Below are positions 24,081 to 32,553 of a DNA stretch of 37,525 nucleotides, one piece after another. The notes below the pieces were generated by a model. That model saw only the letters and a program-made list of their open reading frames with translations, ran no database searches and was not told the DNA's origin. Source of the DNA: an uncultured Dorea sp. (lineage in GTDB: Bacteria; Bacillota; Clostridia; Lachnospirales; Lachnospiraceae); the NCBI GenBank assembly GCA_945870325.1, contig CAMBRQ010000025.1, positions 1 through 37,525 on the forward strand. Direction: 5' to 3'. Position 1 is the stretch's first letter, and each line of letters starts with the position of its first letter. The position numbers and the translations under genes were made by a program.

Positions 24081-24506
24081 ATGTTGACAATGAATGCTAC
24101 GGATGTTAGAAAGGAATGGAGTCGCGTAGTGGACAGTGTGGTGAGAGATAAACCACAATTTATCAAAAGGACCCGAGATCGTATGTGGCTATCCAATCTT
24201 GAGACGATGTCGGAGATTTTAGAGGTATATCATTTTACAGCGGAAAGATATGTAGAGGAGGATGATTCTATTACATTATCTTTGAATGAGATTGAATTGG
24301 TAGAGAATGCCTCCACGGAGAAAGAAGCAAGAAGATTATTGGCATATTCCATCATGGATTATGCGGCAGATTACTATAAGGATTATTCTTATTGGAGTAG
24401 TGCTCCGAATCGTAAAGCACATATTCCGTATGTATTTAAGGCACTGATTATGGATGATGTAGAGGAGTTAGGTGATAGTATTATATGCCAAAATGGAAAG
24501 AACTAA
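24081..24506 (+). CDS. Putative antitoxin, Phd/YefM-like N-terminus
   Basis: The ATG at 24081, nine bases after AAAGGAG, gives 141 residues; longer frames would start inside the promoter. The N-terminus MNATDVRKEWSRVVDSVVRD followed by KPQFIKRTRDRMWLSNLETM resembles the DNA-binding Phd/YefM fold, in which a short N-terminal domain binds the operator. The remaining 90 residues are acidic and helical, suitable for neutralising a basic partner. It overlaps the next gene by 22 bp, which is typical of antitoxin-toxin translational coupling. No other function is apparent. Confidence 0.65.
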   Translation: MLTMNATDVRKEWSRVVDSVVRDKPQFIKRTRDRMWLSNLETMSEILEVYHFTAERYVEEDDSITLSLNEIELVENASTEKEARRLLAYSIMDYAADYYKDYSYWSSAPNRKAHIPYVFKALIMDDVEELGDSIICQNGKN

Positions 24507-24703
24507 AACGGTTCTGCGAAAGAGATGGCTGGGAATTATATAAGGATACGGATCATTATTTCTATAGGAAGAGAGATGAAGATGGAAATATCCGTAGAAC
24601 AAAAGTTTCAAAAGGAAGTGGAGAAATTCATCGGGCTATGTGGCAGAGTATACTAAAGAAGCAACTTCAAGTTACACAAGAATATTTTAATAGCAAGATA
24701 TAG
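24485..24703 (+). CDS. Putative HicA-like toxin
   Basis: The 72-residue basic protein reads PKWKELKRFCERDGWELYKD then TDHYFYRKRDEDGNIRRTKV and SKGSGEIHRAMWQSILKKQL. This is the size and pattern of HicA-type dsRNA-binding-fold toxins: a helix, the GW strand, a central His (TDHYFY, expected catalytic) and a final helix. HicA proteins act as mRNA interferases. Classical HicA is paired with HicB, whereas the partner here looks Phd/YefM-like. The variant loop (RDEDGN) is longer than in standard HicA. Assignment is by pattern only. Confidence 0.6.
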   Translation: MPKWKELKRFCERDGWELYKDTDHYFYRKRDEDGNIRRTKVSKGSGEIHRAMWQSILKKQLQVTQEYFNSKI

Positions 24704-24713
24704 GATTGATTGT

Positions 24714-24752
24714 AAAAACTGGTGTGGGTTAAATTTTACACCGGTTTTTTTA
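24714..24752 (+). terminator. Rho-independent terminator after the toxin-antitoxin pair
   Basis: CTGGTGT and ACACCGG pair across a 13-nt loop, flanked by AAAA and a run of T residues. Confidence 0.8.
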
Positions 24753-24814
24753 TTTGGAAGGAAACGTTTTTGGTGTAGATTAAGGGAAGCAGTGACACAG
24801 CAGCAGACCGGGAA

Positions 24815-25048
24815 TTGCAGACGGAACGCCAGATATTGGAACAGATGAAGGCAGGATTTCCGCAATTGCCAGACGAGGAGTGGGAGTGGCTGTATGATTG
24901 TGCGGTGCGCTCGGCATTCGCCGGAAAGAGCGTTGGCAGAGAAGAGTGCAAGCAGTGCTATCTGCTGTATCGTAGATTCAGAAAAGAAGTCTTAAAAGAG
25001 TTGAAAGGGTGGAAGAAAATCTGGTTCTTATATGGGAAAGGGATGTAG
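24815..25048 (+). CDS. Small hypothetical protein
   Basis: A 77-codon frame from a TTG at 24815 (or an ATG at 24845) encodes a helical, Trp- and Cys-rich peptide: EQMKAGFPQLPDEEWEWLYD, then CAVRSAFAGKSVGREECKQC. Neither start has a good ribosome binding site. The frame is open upstream to a stop at 24776, so it may be the tail of a longer lost gene. It converges on the sigma-factor gene with a 15-bp gap. Family unknown. Confidence 0.35.
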   Translation: MQTERQILEQMKAGFPQLPDEEWEWLYDCAVRSAFAGKSVGREECKQCYLLYRRFRKEVLKELKGWKKIWFLYGKGM

Positions 25049-25063
25049 CACCTGCAGAATCTA

Positions 25064-27178
25064 TCATTCCATGCTATCCACATGAAATAGTATATCAAAA
25101 CTCTGGTTCCACCGATAATCAATACAGATTTTATAAGACTTCCCCATGCTGTTGCCAACCAGTTGAAAATGAGTGGCATCGAAATATTCTTCATCAATTG
25201 GAATAAAATATTCCATTGTTCCGGAAGCAGATATACTATTTAAGTCATAAAGATCGGTCATTGGTTCGTAAGGAACCGGGTAAGTTCTGGTGGGACCGGA
25301 AGAAGAATAAGGAGGAGTATAATAATACGGGCTATGCTCCACATCATTTACATTAGGAAGAAACGAGCAATATTCCAACAGATGGACACCGGTTATCGTG
25401 CGTTCCGTATCTGTGGAATCATAATGCAGCCATAGTTTCCAGTAATTAAAATCGCTCTTATCAATTGGAATATGCCGGTCATCAATAGTTTCCCAGGGAG
25501 TAACATCTAAGATTTTGCAATCTTCAATATGGACACTTCCTCCTGGAATCTGATAAATAGTATCTTCCCAGGAAAGTTCTTTCAAATTCACAGAGATAGA
25601 AAAATTCTCCGGGAAACTTTCCGATAGGCATAGATATGGCACACGCAACGTATAGTTTCCGGGCGAAGCCTTACCAAAATCCCATTCATAGTATGTCCGG
25701 TCACTCATAGGACTATATCTGATACAAGACCCGGTTAGTACGGTGCCATCGTCTGCCACCGCAGTGATATCATCTTCCGGAGGACTGATAGAGTAGTCAC
25801 GGATAAGGGCAGGAGAAATCGTAGCATCCCCTTTATTGATCGGATAGATGGCGATGATCAATGAGCCGTTTTCCAGACGGGGATAGATGGCAAGATTACC
25901 ATATTTGCCCGTCTCGGAAGTATAACTGTCCAAAGTTACTCCGGCAGAACGTGTCAGTGTAAATGGAATCAAAGTACCGTAGGATTGAATGATAAGTTCT
26001 AGGCTATCTTTGTCTGAATCTGGCAAGTCTATGTACTTAAAGTCAATTTCCTGATGGATTCCATCATCGCGAAAACAAAGACTCTGTACAACGGTTGTGT
26101 AAATCTGGTCTCCGCAATAGAGAATTCCGTTCGGAAGATTCCGGATGGAGGATAAACAGGCATCTAGATTTTGCGTTTCCACATTATCAACTTCCCATTT
26201 ATCAGAAGTTAGGATAATATCCAGAGACAGTATGTTATCTTTATAATATGCGGTATCCAGTTTGTATGTATAGGAGTCGCTTTCCACAGTTACAGGTGAA
26301 AGCAGGGTATAATCAGGTGATGAAGTGTTTTCTGCGCTTCCATAGCCGGGAATCCATGTAAGCCTGGGGAGTGTATCATCTGTTTCTTCAGAAACGGCTT
26401 CCGTAGCTTCAGTATTATTATAATCTATCTGAATATCTGGCAGTTCTTCACTCATGTCATCAAGAGGAGAAGAATCGATGACCAAAGGCGTAGCAGAACG
26501 TGTATCATCCCCAATATCCGTATCATCTGCCATGTCATCTTCCGTGTCTTCCAGTATTCCGATATGCAGGAAATCCGGAATGATCTCGTAGTAGACCAGA
26601 ACCCTGTATGCACATGCGGATGCCAGCGCCAGCAGTAGTACCAGAAGCATGAGCAGCATAATACGGCGCAGTTTGCTGATGCTGCGCTGATGCCGTTTTT
26701 TCACCGTTTCATAAGGAAGATTTAAGGAATCGGCAATTTCCTGAACGGTCATGCCGCCATAATATTTCATGCGTATGATCTGAAGTTCGTCTTCTCGCAA
26801 CTCTGCCAGTGCTGCTTTCAGATCAGTCTTAATTTCCGCCGTTTCGATCTGCTGATCTGTGAGGGCGTAATCCATGGGAAGGGGTTCTGACTTATGGCGG
26901 ATTTCCTTCCGATAGCGAGAGACTGCCAGATTACGTGCGATGGATGTCAGGTAGACCGGAAGAGAAGCCTTGCCGGCGTCAAAACGGTCCCGGTGCAGAT
27001 AGAACTGGGTAAAAGTATCATTGATACATTCCTTGATATCTTCTGGATTGGCGAGGTGAAAAGAGATTACCTTCCAAAGCAGACCGGTATATTGCTCGAC
27101 CATTAGAACCATGCCCTCTTGTGCATTCTTTTCCAGTATATCTATTGTCGTTGAATCGTCAAAACATCTTTTCTTCAT
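25064..27178 (-). CDS. ECF-type sigma factor fused to a membrane helix and large extracellular domain
   Basis: Start at 27178 is preferred because AAAGGA lies nine bases upstream; an in-frame ATG at 27208 lacks a site. The product is 704 residues. Sigma region 2 spans about 15-92 (DIKECINDTFTQFYLHRDRF, SLPVYLTSIARNLAVSRYRK) and sigma region 4 about 120-172 (DELQIIRMKYYGGMTVQEIA, SLNLPYETVKKRHQRSISKL). A hydrophobic helix follows at once (173-192), then an acidic linker and about 450 residues of beta-rich extracellular sequence with no recognised catalytic motif. Some Clostridia encode an ECF sigma factor and a separate membrane protein with a DUF4179-like outer domain; here both parts are one chain. 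A release mechanism such as proteolysis would be needed for action on RNA polymerase. The reading frame is uninterrupted. Confidence 0.85.
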   Translation of the reverse strand: MKKRCFDDSTTIDILEKNAQEGMVLMVEQYTGLLWKVISFHLANPEDIKECINDTFTQFYLHRDRFDAGKASLPVYLTSIARNLAVSRYRKEIRHKSEPLPMDYALTDQQIETAEIKTDLKAALAELREDELQIIRMKYYGGMTVQEIADSLNLPYETVKKRHQRSISKLRRIMLLMLLVLLLALASACAYRVLVYYEIIPDFLHIGILEDTEDDMADDTDIGDDTRSATPLVIDSSPLDDMSEELPDIQIDYNNTEATEAVSEETDDTLPRLTWIPGYGSAENTSSPDYTLLSPVTVESDSYTYKLDTAYYKDNILSLDIILTSDKWEVDNVETQNLDACLSSIRNLPNGILYCGDQIYTTVVQSLCFRDDGIHQEIDFKYIDLPDSDKDSLELIIQSYGTLIPFTLTRSAGVTLDSYTSETGKYGNLAIYPRLENGSLIIAIYPINKGDATISPALIRDYSISPPEDDITAVADDGTVLTGSCIRYSPMSDRTYYEWDFGKASPGNYTLRVPYLCLSESFPENFSISVNLKELSWEDTIYQIPGGSVHIEDCKILDVTPWETIDDRHIPIDKSDFNYWKLWLHYDSTDTERTITGVHLLEYCSFLPNVNDVEHSPYYYTPPYSSSGPTRTYPVPYEPMTDLYDLNSISASGTMEYFIPIDEEYFDATHFQLVGNSMGKSYKICIDYRWNQSFDILFHVDSME

Positions 27179-27331
27179 AGAATAGCATCCTTTAAAACAA
27201 TATTTCATTCAAGGATATCATGAAGTCAGGGGCTTGGCAACAAGGTTAAAATTAACCAAAATGATAATTATGGCCTATGGTATTCTTTTGAAGGTTGAGA
27301 CAAAAATTATAGAAATAATCTATTTCAGATA

Positions 27332-27360
27332 TTGCAGATATGTGCAAAAATATATAAAAT
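27332..27360 (+). promoter_or_regulatory. Candidate promoter of the GH53 gene
   Basis: TTGCAG (27332-27337), 17 bp and TAAAAT (27355-27360) make a plausible promoter in the AT-rich gap. The stretch 27209-27331 shows no other feature. Confidence 0.4.
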
Positions 27361-27412
27361 TATCAATAATACAAGATAATAACTATAAGATGATTATATA
27401 GGAGGACAGAAA

Positions 27413-28435
27413 ATGATACAGAATTTTGCATTTGGAGTTGATGTAAGTTGGGTAAGCCAGTTAGAGGAGAAGGGATTTTGCTGGATAGATTATGAAGGAA
27501 ATAAAGTGGATCCATTTCGTGCGGCAAGAGATATGGGGGCAGATTCCGTAAGATTAAGGGTATTTGTTAATCCGCCCGCGGATGGCATGTGGTGGAAAGC
27601 GTTAGAAAGTAACTATTGTATGCTTGGACATTGTGATGCAGCTGGAGTCCTGGAAATGGCAAAACGGGTGAAGGATCAGGGGATGCGTCTGATGATTGAT
27701 TTTCATTACAGTGATTATTTTGCAGATCCGACACTTCAGGACATTCCGAAGGAATGGGAAGATGATGATTATGAGAAACTGACCAAACGGGTATATCAGC
27801 ATACAAAAGACGTACTGATGTTATTGAAGGAAAATGATATTGCTCCGGAATGGGTACAGGTAGGCAATGAGATCAATCCTGGCGTTATGCTTCCGAACGG
27901 CAGCCTAACAGAACATCCGAAAGATCTGGTTGGATTCCTGAATGCAGGATATGATGCTGTCAAGGAGTGCTTCCCTGAATGCAAGGTCATCACACATCTT
28001 GCCGGTGGAGAGAATAGGGATCTGTGTATCCCGTTTTTGGATAACTTTTTCAAGAACCAGGGAAAGACAGATATTCTGGGATTCTCATATTATCCTTACT
28101 GGAGCCAATCTGTGAGCGATAAGGAACTCCTGGCAGGATGCCTGAAAGAATATAATCAGAGATATCATAAGCCGGTGATGATTACAGAAGTGGGCGGTGA
28201 AGATCACGATGAAGAAGGAACATATCAATTGATTCGGGATACGATGGATGCATTGGCGGAACTAAAGGAGCAGGGACTTGGCGTATTCTACTGGGAGCCA
28301 GAAGTGAACCGGGAGATGCTGCCGGACCATTATCCGTTGGGAGCAGCGAGGCTGTTGGACGAACATACATTACAGTATACGAAAGCATTGACTGCATATA
28401 AAGAACATATAAAGAACAGTGTTGAAAAAAATTAA
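27413..28435 (+). CDS. Endo-beta-1,4-galactanase, glycoside hydrolase family 53
   Basis: The 340-residue single-domain protein is a GH53 TIM barrel. FAFGVDVSWVSQLEEKG opens the barrel, followed by DSVRLRVFVNPP, LMIDFHYSDYFADP (about 93-106), the acid/base Glu153 in WVQVGNEINPG and the nucleophile Glu259 in VMITEVGGE. The family cuts beta-1,4-galactan of pectin side chains (type I arabinogalactan). There is no signal peptide, so it would act on imported oligosaccharides in the cytoplasm, upstream of the GH42 beta-galactosidase. TATAGGAGGACAGAAA precedes the ATG. It is a single-gene unit between the divergent sigma gene and the B12 riboswitch. Confidence 0.94.
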   Translation: MIQNFAFGVDVSWVSQLEEKGFCWIDYEGNKVDPFRAARDMGADSVRLRVFVNPPADGMWWKALESNYCMLGHCDAAGVLEMAKRVKDQGMRLMIDFHYSDYFADPTLQDIPKEWEDDDYEKLTKRVYQHTKDVLMLLKENDIAPEWVQVGNEINPGVMLPNGSLTEHPKDLVGFLNAGYDAVKECFPECKVITHLAGGENRDLCIPFLDNFFKNQGKTDILGFSYYPYWSQSVSDKELLAGCLKEYNQRYHKPVMITEVGGEDHDEEGTYQLIRDTMDALAELKEQGLGVFYWEPEVNREMLPDHYPLGAARLLDEHTLQYTKALTAYKEHIKNSVEKN

Positions 28436-28442
28436 TTAATAG

Positions 28443-28471
28443 TTGTATTGTTTCGTATTATTTGTTAGAAT
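28443..28471 (+). promoter_or_regulatory. Promoter of the hemC riboswitch transcript
   Basis: TTGTAT (28443-28448), 17 bp and TAGAAT (28466-28471) match the vegetative consensus well and place the transcription start just before the riboswitch. Confidence 0.7.
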
Positions 28472-28490
28472 TTAAATAAAATTGCATAAA

Positions 28491-28603
28491 TGTCATTCTC
28501 CACCTTTTCAGTAAGGAACGTGGAATTGGGTGAGAGGCCCAGCGAGTCGGTCACTGTGATCCTTTTAATCGGGAGAGGTAAGTCAGATACACGGGAGATG
28601 ACA
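28491..28603 (+). ncRNA. Cobalamin riboswitch upstream of hemC
   Basis: Closing stem P1 pairs TGTCATTCTCC (28491-28501) with GGGAGATGACA (28593-28603). Between them lie family blocks: GGAATTGGGTGAGAGGCCCA (28522-28541), GCGAGTCGGTCACTGTGAT (28542-28560) and the B12-box-like GGTAAGTCAGATAC (28577-28590). Cobalamin riboswitches turn off downstream genes when adenosylcobalamin is bound. Here hairpins follow, so control is probably by transcription termination. The downstream genes make the uroporphyrinogen and precorrin precursors of B12, so control by B12 fits. Confidence 0.85.
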
Positions 28604-28637
28604 GTGTAACTGCCGGAACCAGAAACACGTTTTTTAG

Positions 28638-28696
28638 GATCTCCTGGAAGGAGATCTTTATTGGGCGTACTCTTCTTGGAAGAGGCGCCCTTTGTG
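28638..28696 (+). terminator. Riboswitch expression platform: hairpin plus terminator
   Basis: GATCTCC (28638) pairs with GGAGATC, and next GGGCG (28663) pairs with CGCCC followed by TTT. The second hairpin, with inner TCTTC-TTG-GAAGA pairs, lies about 40 bp before the hemC start and is the likely regulated terminator. Confidence 0.65.
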
Positions 28697-28736
28697 TTAC
28701 CAGGCATTTTTGCAAAATAAATTAGAAGAGGATGCT

Positions 28737-29627
28737 ATGTTATATAGGGTTGGGACGAGGGGCTCCAGACTTGCGCTTGCGCAGGCAGAGTACGTACAAA
28801 AAAGATTAACAGAATATTTTCCGGAGCATGAGTTTGAATTGGTGGTTGTCAAGACTACCGGAGACAAGTTCTCCAATGTGTCGATGAAGGAGATCGGAAC
28901 AAAGGGGATATTTATCAAGGAGATTGAGGAGCAGCTTCTGGATGGAACCATTGATCTGGCTGTACACAGCATGAAGGACATGCCAGGAAATCTGCCGGAG
29001 GGATTGACTTTGGCGAAGACATGGAAGAGGGAAGATCCAAGAGATGTTCTGGTCTTGAGGGAGGCTTCCACGCTTGAAGAATTGCCTTATGGCGCAGTGG
29101 TAGCAACAGGAAGTCTGCGTCGCAGATACCAGTTGCTTAAACTTAGACCAGATCTTAAGATTGTAGATATCCGTGGCAATGTAGAGACACGCATCCGCAA
29201 GATGGAAGAACAGCAACTGGATGGAATTGTGCTTGCGGCAGCAGGATTAAAGCGCTTGCATCTGGAAGAGAGGATTACCCGATATTTTAATTATGATGAG
29301 ATGATTCCGGCACCGGCACAGGGAGCGATTGCTATCGAGGTAGCAGAAGACCGAAGGGATATACATGAATTGCTGCAGCCGTTTGGTGACGAGGAGACCA
29401 TGAGAATAGTTGCTGCTGAGAGACATTTTCTGGCGTTAATGGGCGGCGGATGTCATGTACCTGTTGGGGCAATCGGTGAACTGCAGGGAGAAGAGGTCTG
29501 TCTTAGGGTTATGTATGGCGAAGAAACTGGTGAGAAACTTGTTTTTGCAAATGCTGTCGGAAAAGATCCGATTATGGTTGCGAAGGAAGCGGCTGATCAA
29601 CTGCACAGACAATGGCAGGAGGCATAG
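28737..29627 (+). CDS. hemC: Porphobilinogen deaminase (hydroxymethylbilane synthase)
   Basis: Start at 28737 follows AGAAGAGG; a longer in-frame reading would begin inside the riboswitch hairpin. The 296-residue protein has all HemC landmarks: YRVGTRGSRLALAQAEYVQ, catalytic Asp81 in HSMKDMPG, GSLRRRYQLLKLRPDL, IRGNVETR and Cys239 in MGGGCHVPVG, which carries the dipyrromethane cofactor. It condenses four porphobilinogens into hydroxymethylbilane. The next steps are encoded downstream (cobA-hemD, then cobI), so the operon leads towards corrin. hemA, hemL and hemB are not in the window. Confidence 0.97.
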   Translation: MLYRVGTRGSRLALAQAEYVQKRLTEYFPEHEFELVVVKTTGDKFSNVSMKEIGTKGIFIKEIEEQLLDGTIDLAVHSMKDMPGNLPEGLTLAKTWKREDPRDVLVLREASTLEELPYGAVVATGSLRRRYQLLKLRPDLKIVDIRGNVETRIRKMEEQQLDGIVLAAAGLKRLHLEERITRYFNYDEMIPAPAQGAIAIEVAEDRRDIHELLQPFGDEETMRIVAAERHFLALMGGGCHVPVGAIGELQGEEVCLRVMYGEETGEKLVFANAVGKDPIMVAKEAADQLHRQWQEA

Positions 29628-29642
29628 GAAAGGATAAAAGTT

Positions 29643-30236
29643 ATGATAAAGACTGGAGAAAAAGGTACGGCATCAAAAGCAATCGATCTGACATTGTGCG
29701 GATTCTTTGCTGCGCTTATTGCGGTTGGTGCTTTTATCAGGATTGAGATACCGGTAGAACCGTATGCGATGCATTTTACATTACAATGGTTCTTTGTTCT
29801 GATGGCAGGCATGCTGTTAGGGAAGAAGAGAGCGACAATGAGTGTCTGTGTCTATCTGATGATTGGTTTGGCGGGAGTGCCGGTATTTGCATCAGGTGGT
29901 GGACCGGCTTATCTGATCCGGCCTACCTTTGGATTCTTGCTGGGATTCGCTCTGGCGGCATTTGTGATGGGAATGATGATGGATGGAAAGAGAAAGGCTT
30001 CTTTCTTATGGATGCTGCTTACTTCCTTTGTGGGTCTGGTTGCCTATTATGGCGTGGGTATACTCTATTTTTACTTTATTAGTAATTATGTGATTCATAT
30101 GCCGGTAGGATGGAAACTGGTTCTGATTAACTGTTGTCTTTTGACGATATTCGAGGATGCGCTGCTCTGTGTGTTGGCAGTGATTCTTTCCAATCGGTTA
30201 AGATTCATCTTCCAAAAGTTGATTCTTAACCAATAG
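29643..30236 (+). CDS. bioY: BioY family transporter (ECF substrate-specific component)
   Basis: The 197-residue, six-helix membrane protein carries the BioY patterns: FFAALIAVGAFIRIEIP, FTLQWFFVLMAGMLLGKKRA, YLMIGLAGVPVFASGGG and IRPTFGFLLGFALAAFVMG. BioY is the biotin-binding S component of an energy-coupling-factor transporter, working with shared EcfT and EcfA proteins encoded elsewhere. Its position between hemC and cobA-hemD under a B12 riboswitch is unusual. It could still import biotin or could have moved to another small ligand. It follows hemC by 15 bp and is clearly in the same operon. Confidence 0.9.
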   Translation: MIKTGEKGTASKAIDLTLCGFFAALIAVGAFIRIEIPVEPYAMHFTLQWFFVLMAGMLLGKKRATMSVCVYLMIGLAGVPVFASGGGPAYLIRPTFGFLLGFALAAFVMGMMMDGKRKASFLWMLLTSFVGLVAYYGVGILYFYFISNYVIHMPVGWKLVLINCCLLTIFEDALLCVLAVILSNRLRFIFQKLILNQ

Positions 30237-30311
30237 GAAGCAAAAGGGCTGATTGAAGGAGAGGGTCCTTTGGGGAATGAGATTATATTCTTAGTATGGA
30301 GATAGGGAGAC

Positions 30312-31802
30312 ATGAAGAATAAGAATGCTGGGATTGGGCATGTCAGTCTGGTCGGTGCAGGCTGCGGAAGTAAAGAATGGATTACAGTGGAAGGACTTGC
30401 GCTGTTAAGATCCTGCGATGTGGTTGTATATGATGATCTGATTGACGCCACATTGCTTCATGAGGTGCCGCCGCAGGCAGAGCGGATCTATGTTGGAAAG
30501 AGAAGTCATAGGTCTTCTGCAAAACAGGAGGATATTCAGAGCATATTAGTAGATCGTGCCAGACAGAATCAGCATGTAGTCAGACTGAAGGGTGGAGATC
30601 CGTTTGTGTTCGGAAGAGGCGGTGAGGAGATACAGGCTCTGAATGAACATGGGATTCCCTGGAATGTAGTTCCGGGCATCAGTTCGGCGTTGGCGATTCC
30701 GGCAGAAGCGGGAATTCCGGTTACTCACCGGGGAGTGAGCAGAAGCCTTCATATTATGACTGCCCATACGAGAGAAGATGTGCTGCGGCGGGATATGGAA
30801 CAGTTCGCACGACTTGAGGGGACACTGATCTTCTTGATGGGACTGGAGAGTCTTGGAACGATTGTAAGTGTTTTGATCGAGAATGGAAGAGATAAGCATA
30901 CACCTGCTGCAATCTTATCTGGTGGAAATACTCTGCATCGCTGCAAGGTAACTGGCACATTGGAGAATATTGCAGAGAAGGCAAGGGAAGAAGGAGTTGT
31001 TACGCCGGCAGTTATCGTGGTTGGAGAAGTAGTGGCTCTGGATCTTCAAAAAGACGCTGTTCTTCCGCTTTCGGATGTAAGAATCGGATTGACAGGAACG
31101 GATGATTTCCAGGCAAAACTTCGGGATAGACTACAGCCATTCGGGGCAAAGCCTGTCTCTATGATGCGAGGAAGATGTACGGAACTGGCGGCAGTTATTC
31201 CATGGGAGGAGATCATAGATGGGAAAGATAAGTGGATTGTCTTTACCAGTGTGCAGGGAATCCGGAACTTCTTTCTAAGATGCAAAGAGGCGCGAATCGA
31301 TCACAGAGCATTTACATCCTGCAAGTTCGCAGTGATTGGAAGTGCAACCGGAAAGGCGCTGGAAGGATATGGATTCATCCCGGATCTTTGCCCGAAGGAA
31401 TATACTTCGCCTGCTTTGGCAGAGGAATTACTTCTTCAGGTAAAAGAAGGGGAGAAAGTCTATCTGTTCTCTTCGAAGCAAGGAACCAATCTGTTGACAG
31501 AGAGATTGCTGGAAAAGCAGGTGGATTATCAGCGATTTGATGTGTATGATACAGAGTTTGTATGTGATAATAGGCAGATGGAGGCACTGGAATATATCCT
31601 GTTTGGAAGTGCAGGAGGTGTTAAGGCGCTCTTCCGGTCGGGATACCAGATGGGAAAGACGACCCGTGGAATCTGCATCGGGAAGATCTGTGCGGATGCT
31701 TTTCGGGAGTGTTTTCAGAAGGAGCCAATTGTCGCGGTTTCGGCAACAGTGGAAGCAATGCTCCAGGCGTTGCTGGAAACAGTGAAGGATTCCGAAGGCT
31801 GA
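30312..31802 (+). CDS. cobA-hemD: Uroporphyrinogen-III C-methyltransferase / uroporphyrinogen-III synthase fusion
   Basis: The 496-residue protein is a fusion common in Firmicutes. Residues 1-245 are the SAM-dependent methyltransferase CobA (HVSLVGAGCGSKEWIT, VVYDDLIDATLL, VRLKGGDPFVFGRGGEE, GIPVTHRGVS, TPAAILSGGNTLHRCKVTGT). Residues 255-496 are uroporphyrinogen-III synthase HemD (RIGLTGTDDFQAKLRDRL, WIVFTSVQGIRNFF, FAVIGSATGKALEGYG). HemD closes hydroxymethylbilane to uroporphyrinogen III and CobA methylates it at C2 and C7 to precorrin-2. The gene follows bioY by 75 bp with no terminator seen. Confidence 0.96.
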   Translation: MKNKNAGIGHVSLVGAGCGSKEWITVEGLALLRSCDVVVYDDLIDATLLHEVPPQAERIYVGKRSHRSSAKQEDIQSILVDRARQNQHVVRLKGGDPFVFGRGGEEIQALNEHGIPWNVVPGISSALAIPAEAGIPVTHRGVSRSLHIMTAHTREDVLRRDMEQFARLEGTLIFLMGLESLGTIVSVLIENGRDKHTPAAILSGGNTLHRCKVTGTLENIAEKAREEGVVTPAVIVVGEVVALDLQKDAVLPLSDVRIGLTGTDDFQAKLRDRLQPFGAKPVSMMRGRCTELAAVIPWEEIIDGKDKWIVFTSVQGIRNFFLRCKEARIDHRAFTSCKFAVIGSATGKALEGYGFIPDLCPKEYTSPALAEELLLQVKEGEKVYLFSSKQGTNLLTERLLEKQVDYQRFDVYDTEFVCDNRQMEALEYILFGSAGGVKALFRSGYQMGKTTRGICIGKICADAFRECFQKEPIVAVSATVEAMLQALLETVKDSEG

Positions 31803-31865
31803 TTACAATGAGGATCTTGCAGCAAGGAAAGTTATTGAGAATAAGAAAAAAGAGGTTGACGGGAT

Positions 31866-32552
31866 ATGACAGGAATATTATATGGAGTTGGAGTCGGTCC
31901 GGGAGATTCGGAACTTATGACTTTAAAGGCAGTCAGATTAATTCGGGAGAATGAGATAATAGCTTTGCCGGGAGCAGAGCCGAGAGAGACGGTTGCATAC
32001 CAGATTGCCGTCTGCGCGGTTCCGGAACTTAAAGATAAGCAGTTAATCTCCCTTCACATGCCGATGACGCATGACAAGGAAGAACAGAAGAAGCATCACA
32101 GAATTGGTGCAAACACTGTGGAAGAATATCTGAAAAAAGGAAAGAACGTCGTATATCTTACGCTGGGAGATCCTACCGTCTATTCTACATTCACTTATAT
32201 TCAAGAGATGGTAGAAGAAGATGGCTTCAGGACGCGGCTTGTCAGCGGCGTGCCATCCTTCTGCGCGGCAGCAGCACGAGTCAATATGCCCCTTTCCATC
32301 TGGAATGAACAGATCCATATATTTCCGGCGGTGCATAATCTGGCTGAAGATCTGCCATCTACAGGGACTTGTGTGCTGATGAAGTCGGGAAGTAAGATGA
32401 AACAGGTGAAGGAAATTATTAAAAAGAGCGGGCGTGATGCGGTTATGGTGGAAAACTGCGGAACTGAAAAAGAGCAGGTGTACTTTCATGTAGATGAGAT
32501 ACCGGATACCGCAGGGTACTATTCTCTGATTATCACCAAAGAGGTCAAGTAA
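31866..32552 (+). CDS. cobI: Precorrin-2 / cobalt-factor II C20-methyltransferase
   Basis: The 228-residue tetrapyrrole methylase begins GILYGVGVGPGDSELMTLKA and contains VVYLTLGDPTVYSTFTYI, LVSGVPSFCAAAARVNMPLS and SGSKMKQVKEII, the CobI/CbiL pattern. It transfers a methyl group to C20 of the precorrin-2 or cobalt-factor II produced from the upstream enzymes. In anaerobes the cobalt route (CbiL) is expected; sequence does not settle which. The remaining cbi genes are not in the window. The next gene starts 1 nt after the stop. Confidence 0.94.
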   Translation: MTGILYGVGVGPGDSELMTLKAVRLIRENEIIALPGAEPRETVAYQIAVCAVPELKDKQLISLHMPMTHDKEEQKKHHRIGANTVEEYLKKGKNVVYLTLGDPTVYSTFTYIQEMVEEDGFRTRLVSGVPSFCAAAARVNMPLSIWNEQIHIFPAVHNLAEDLPSTGTCVLMKSGSKMKQVKEIIKKSGRDAVMVENCGTEKEQVYFHVDEIPDTAGYYSLIITKEVK

Positions 32553-32553
32553 T

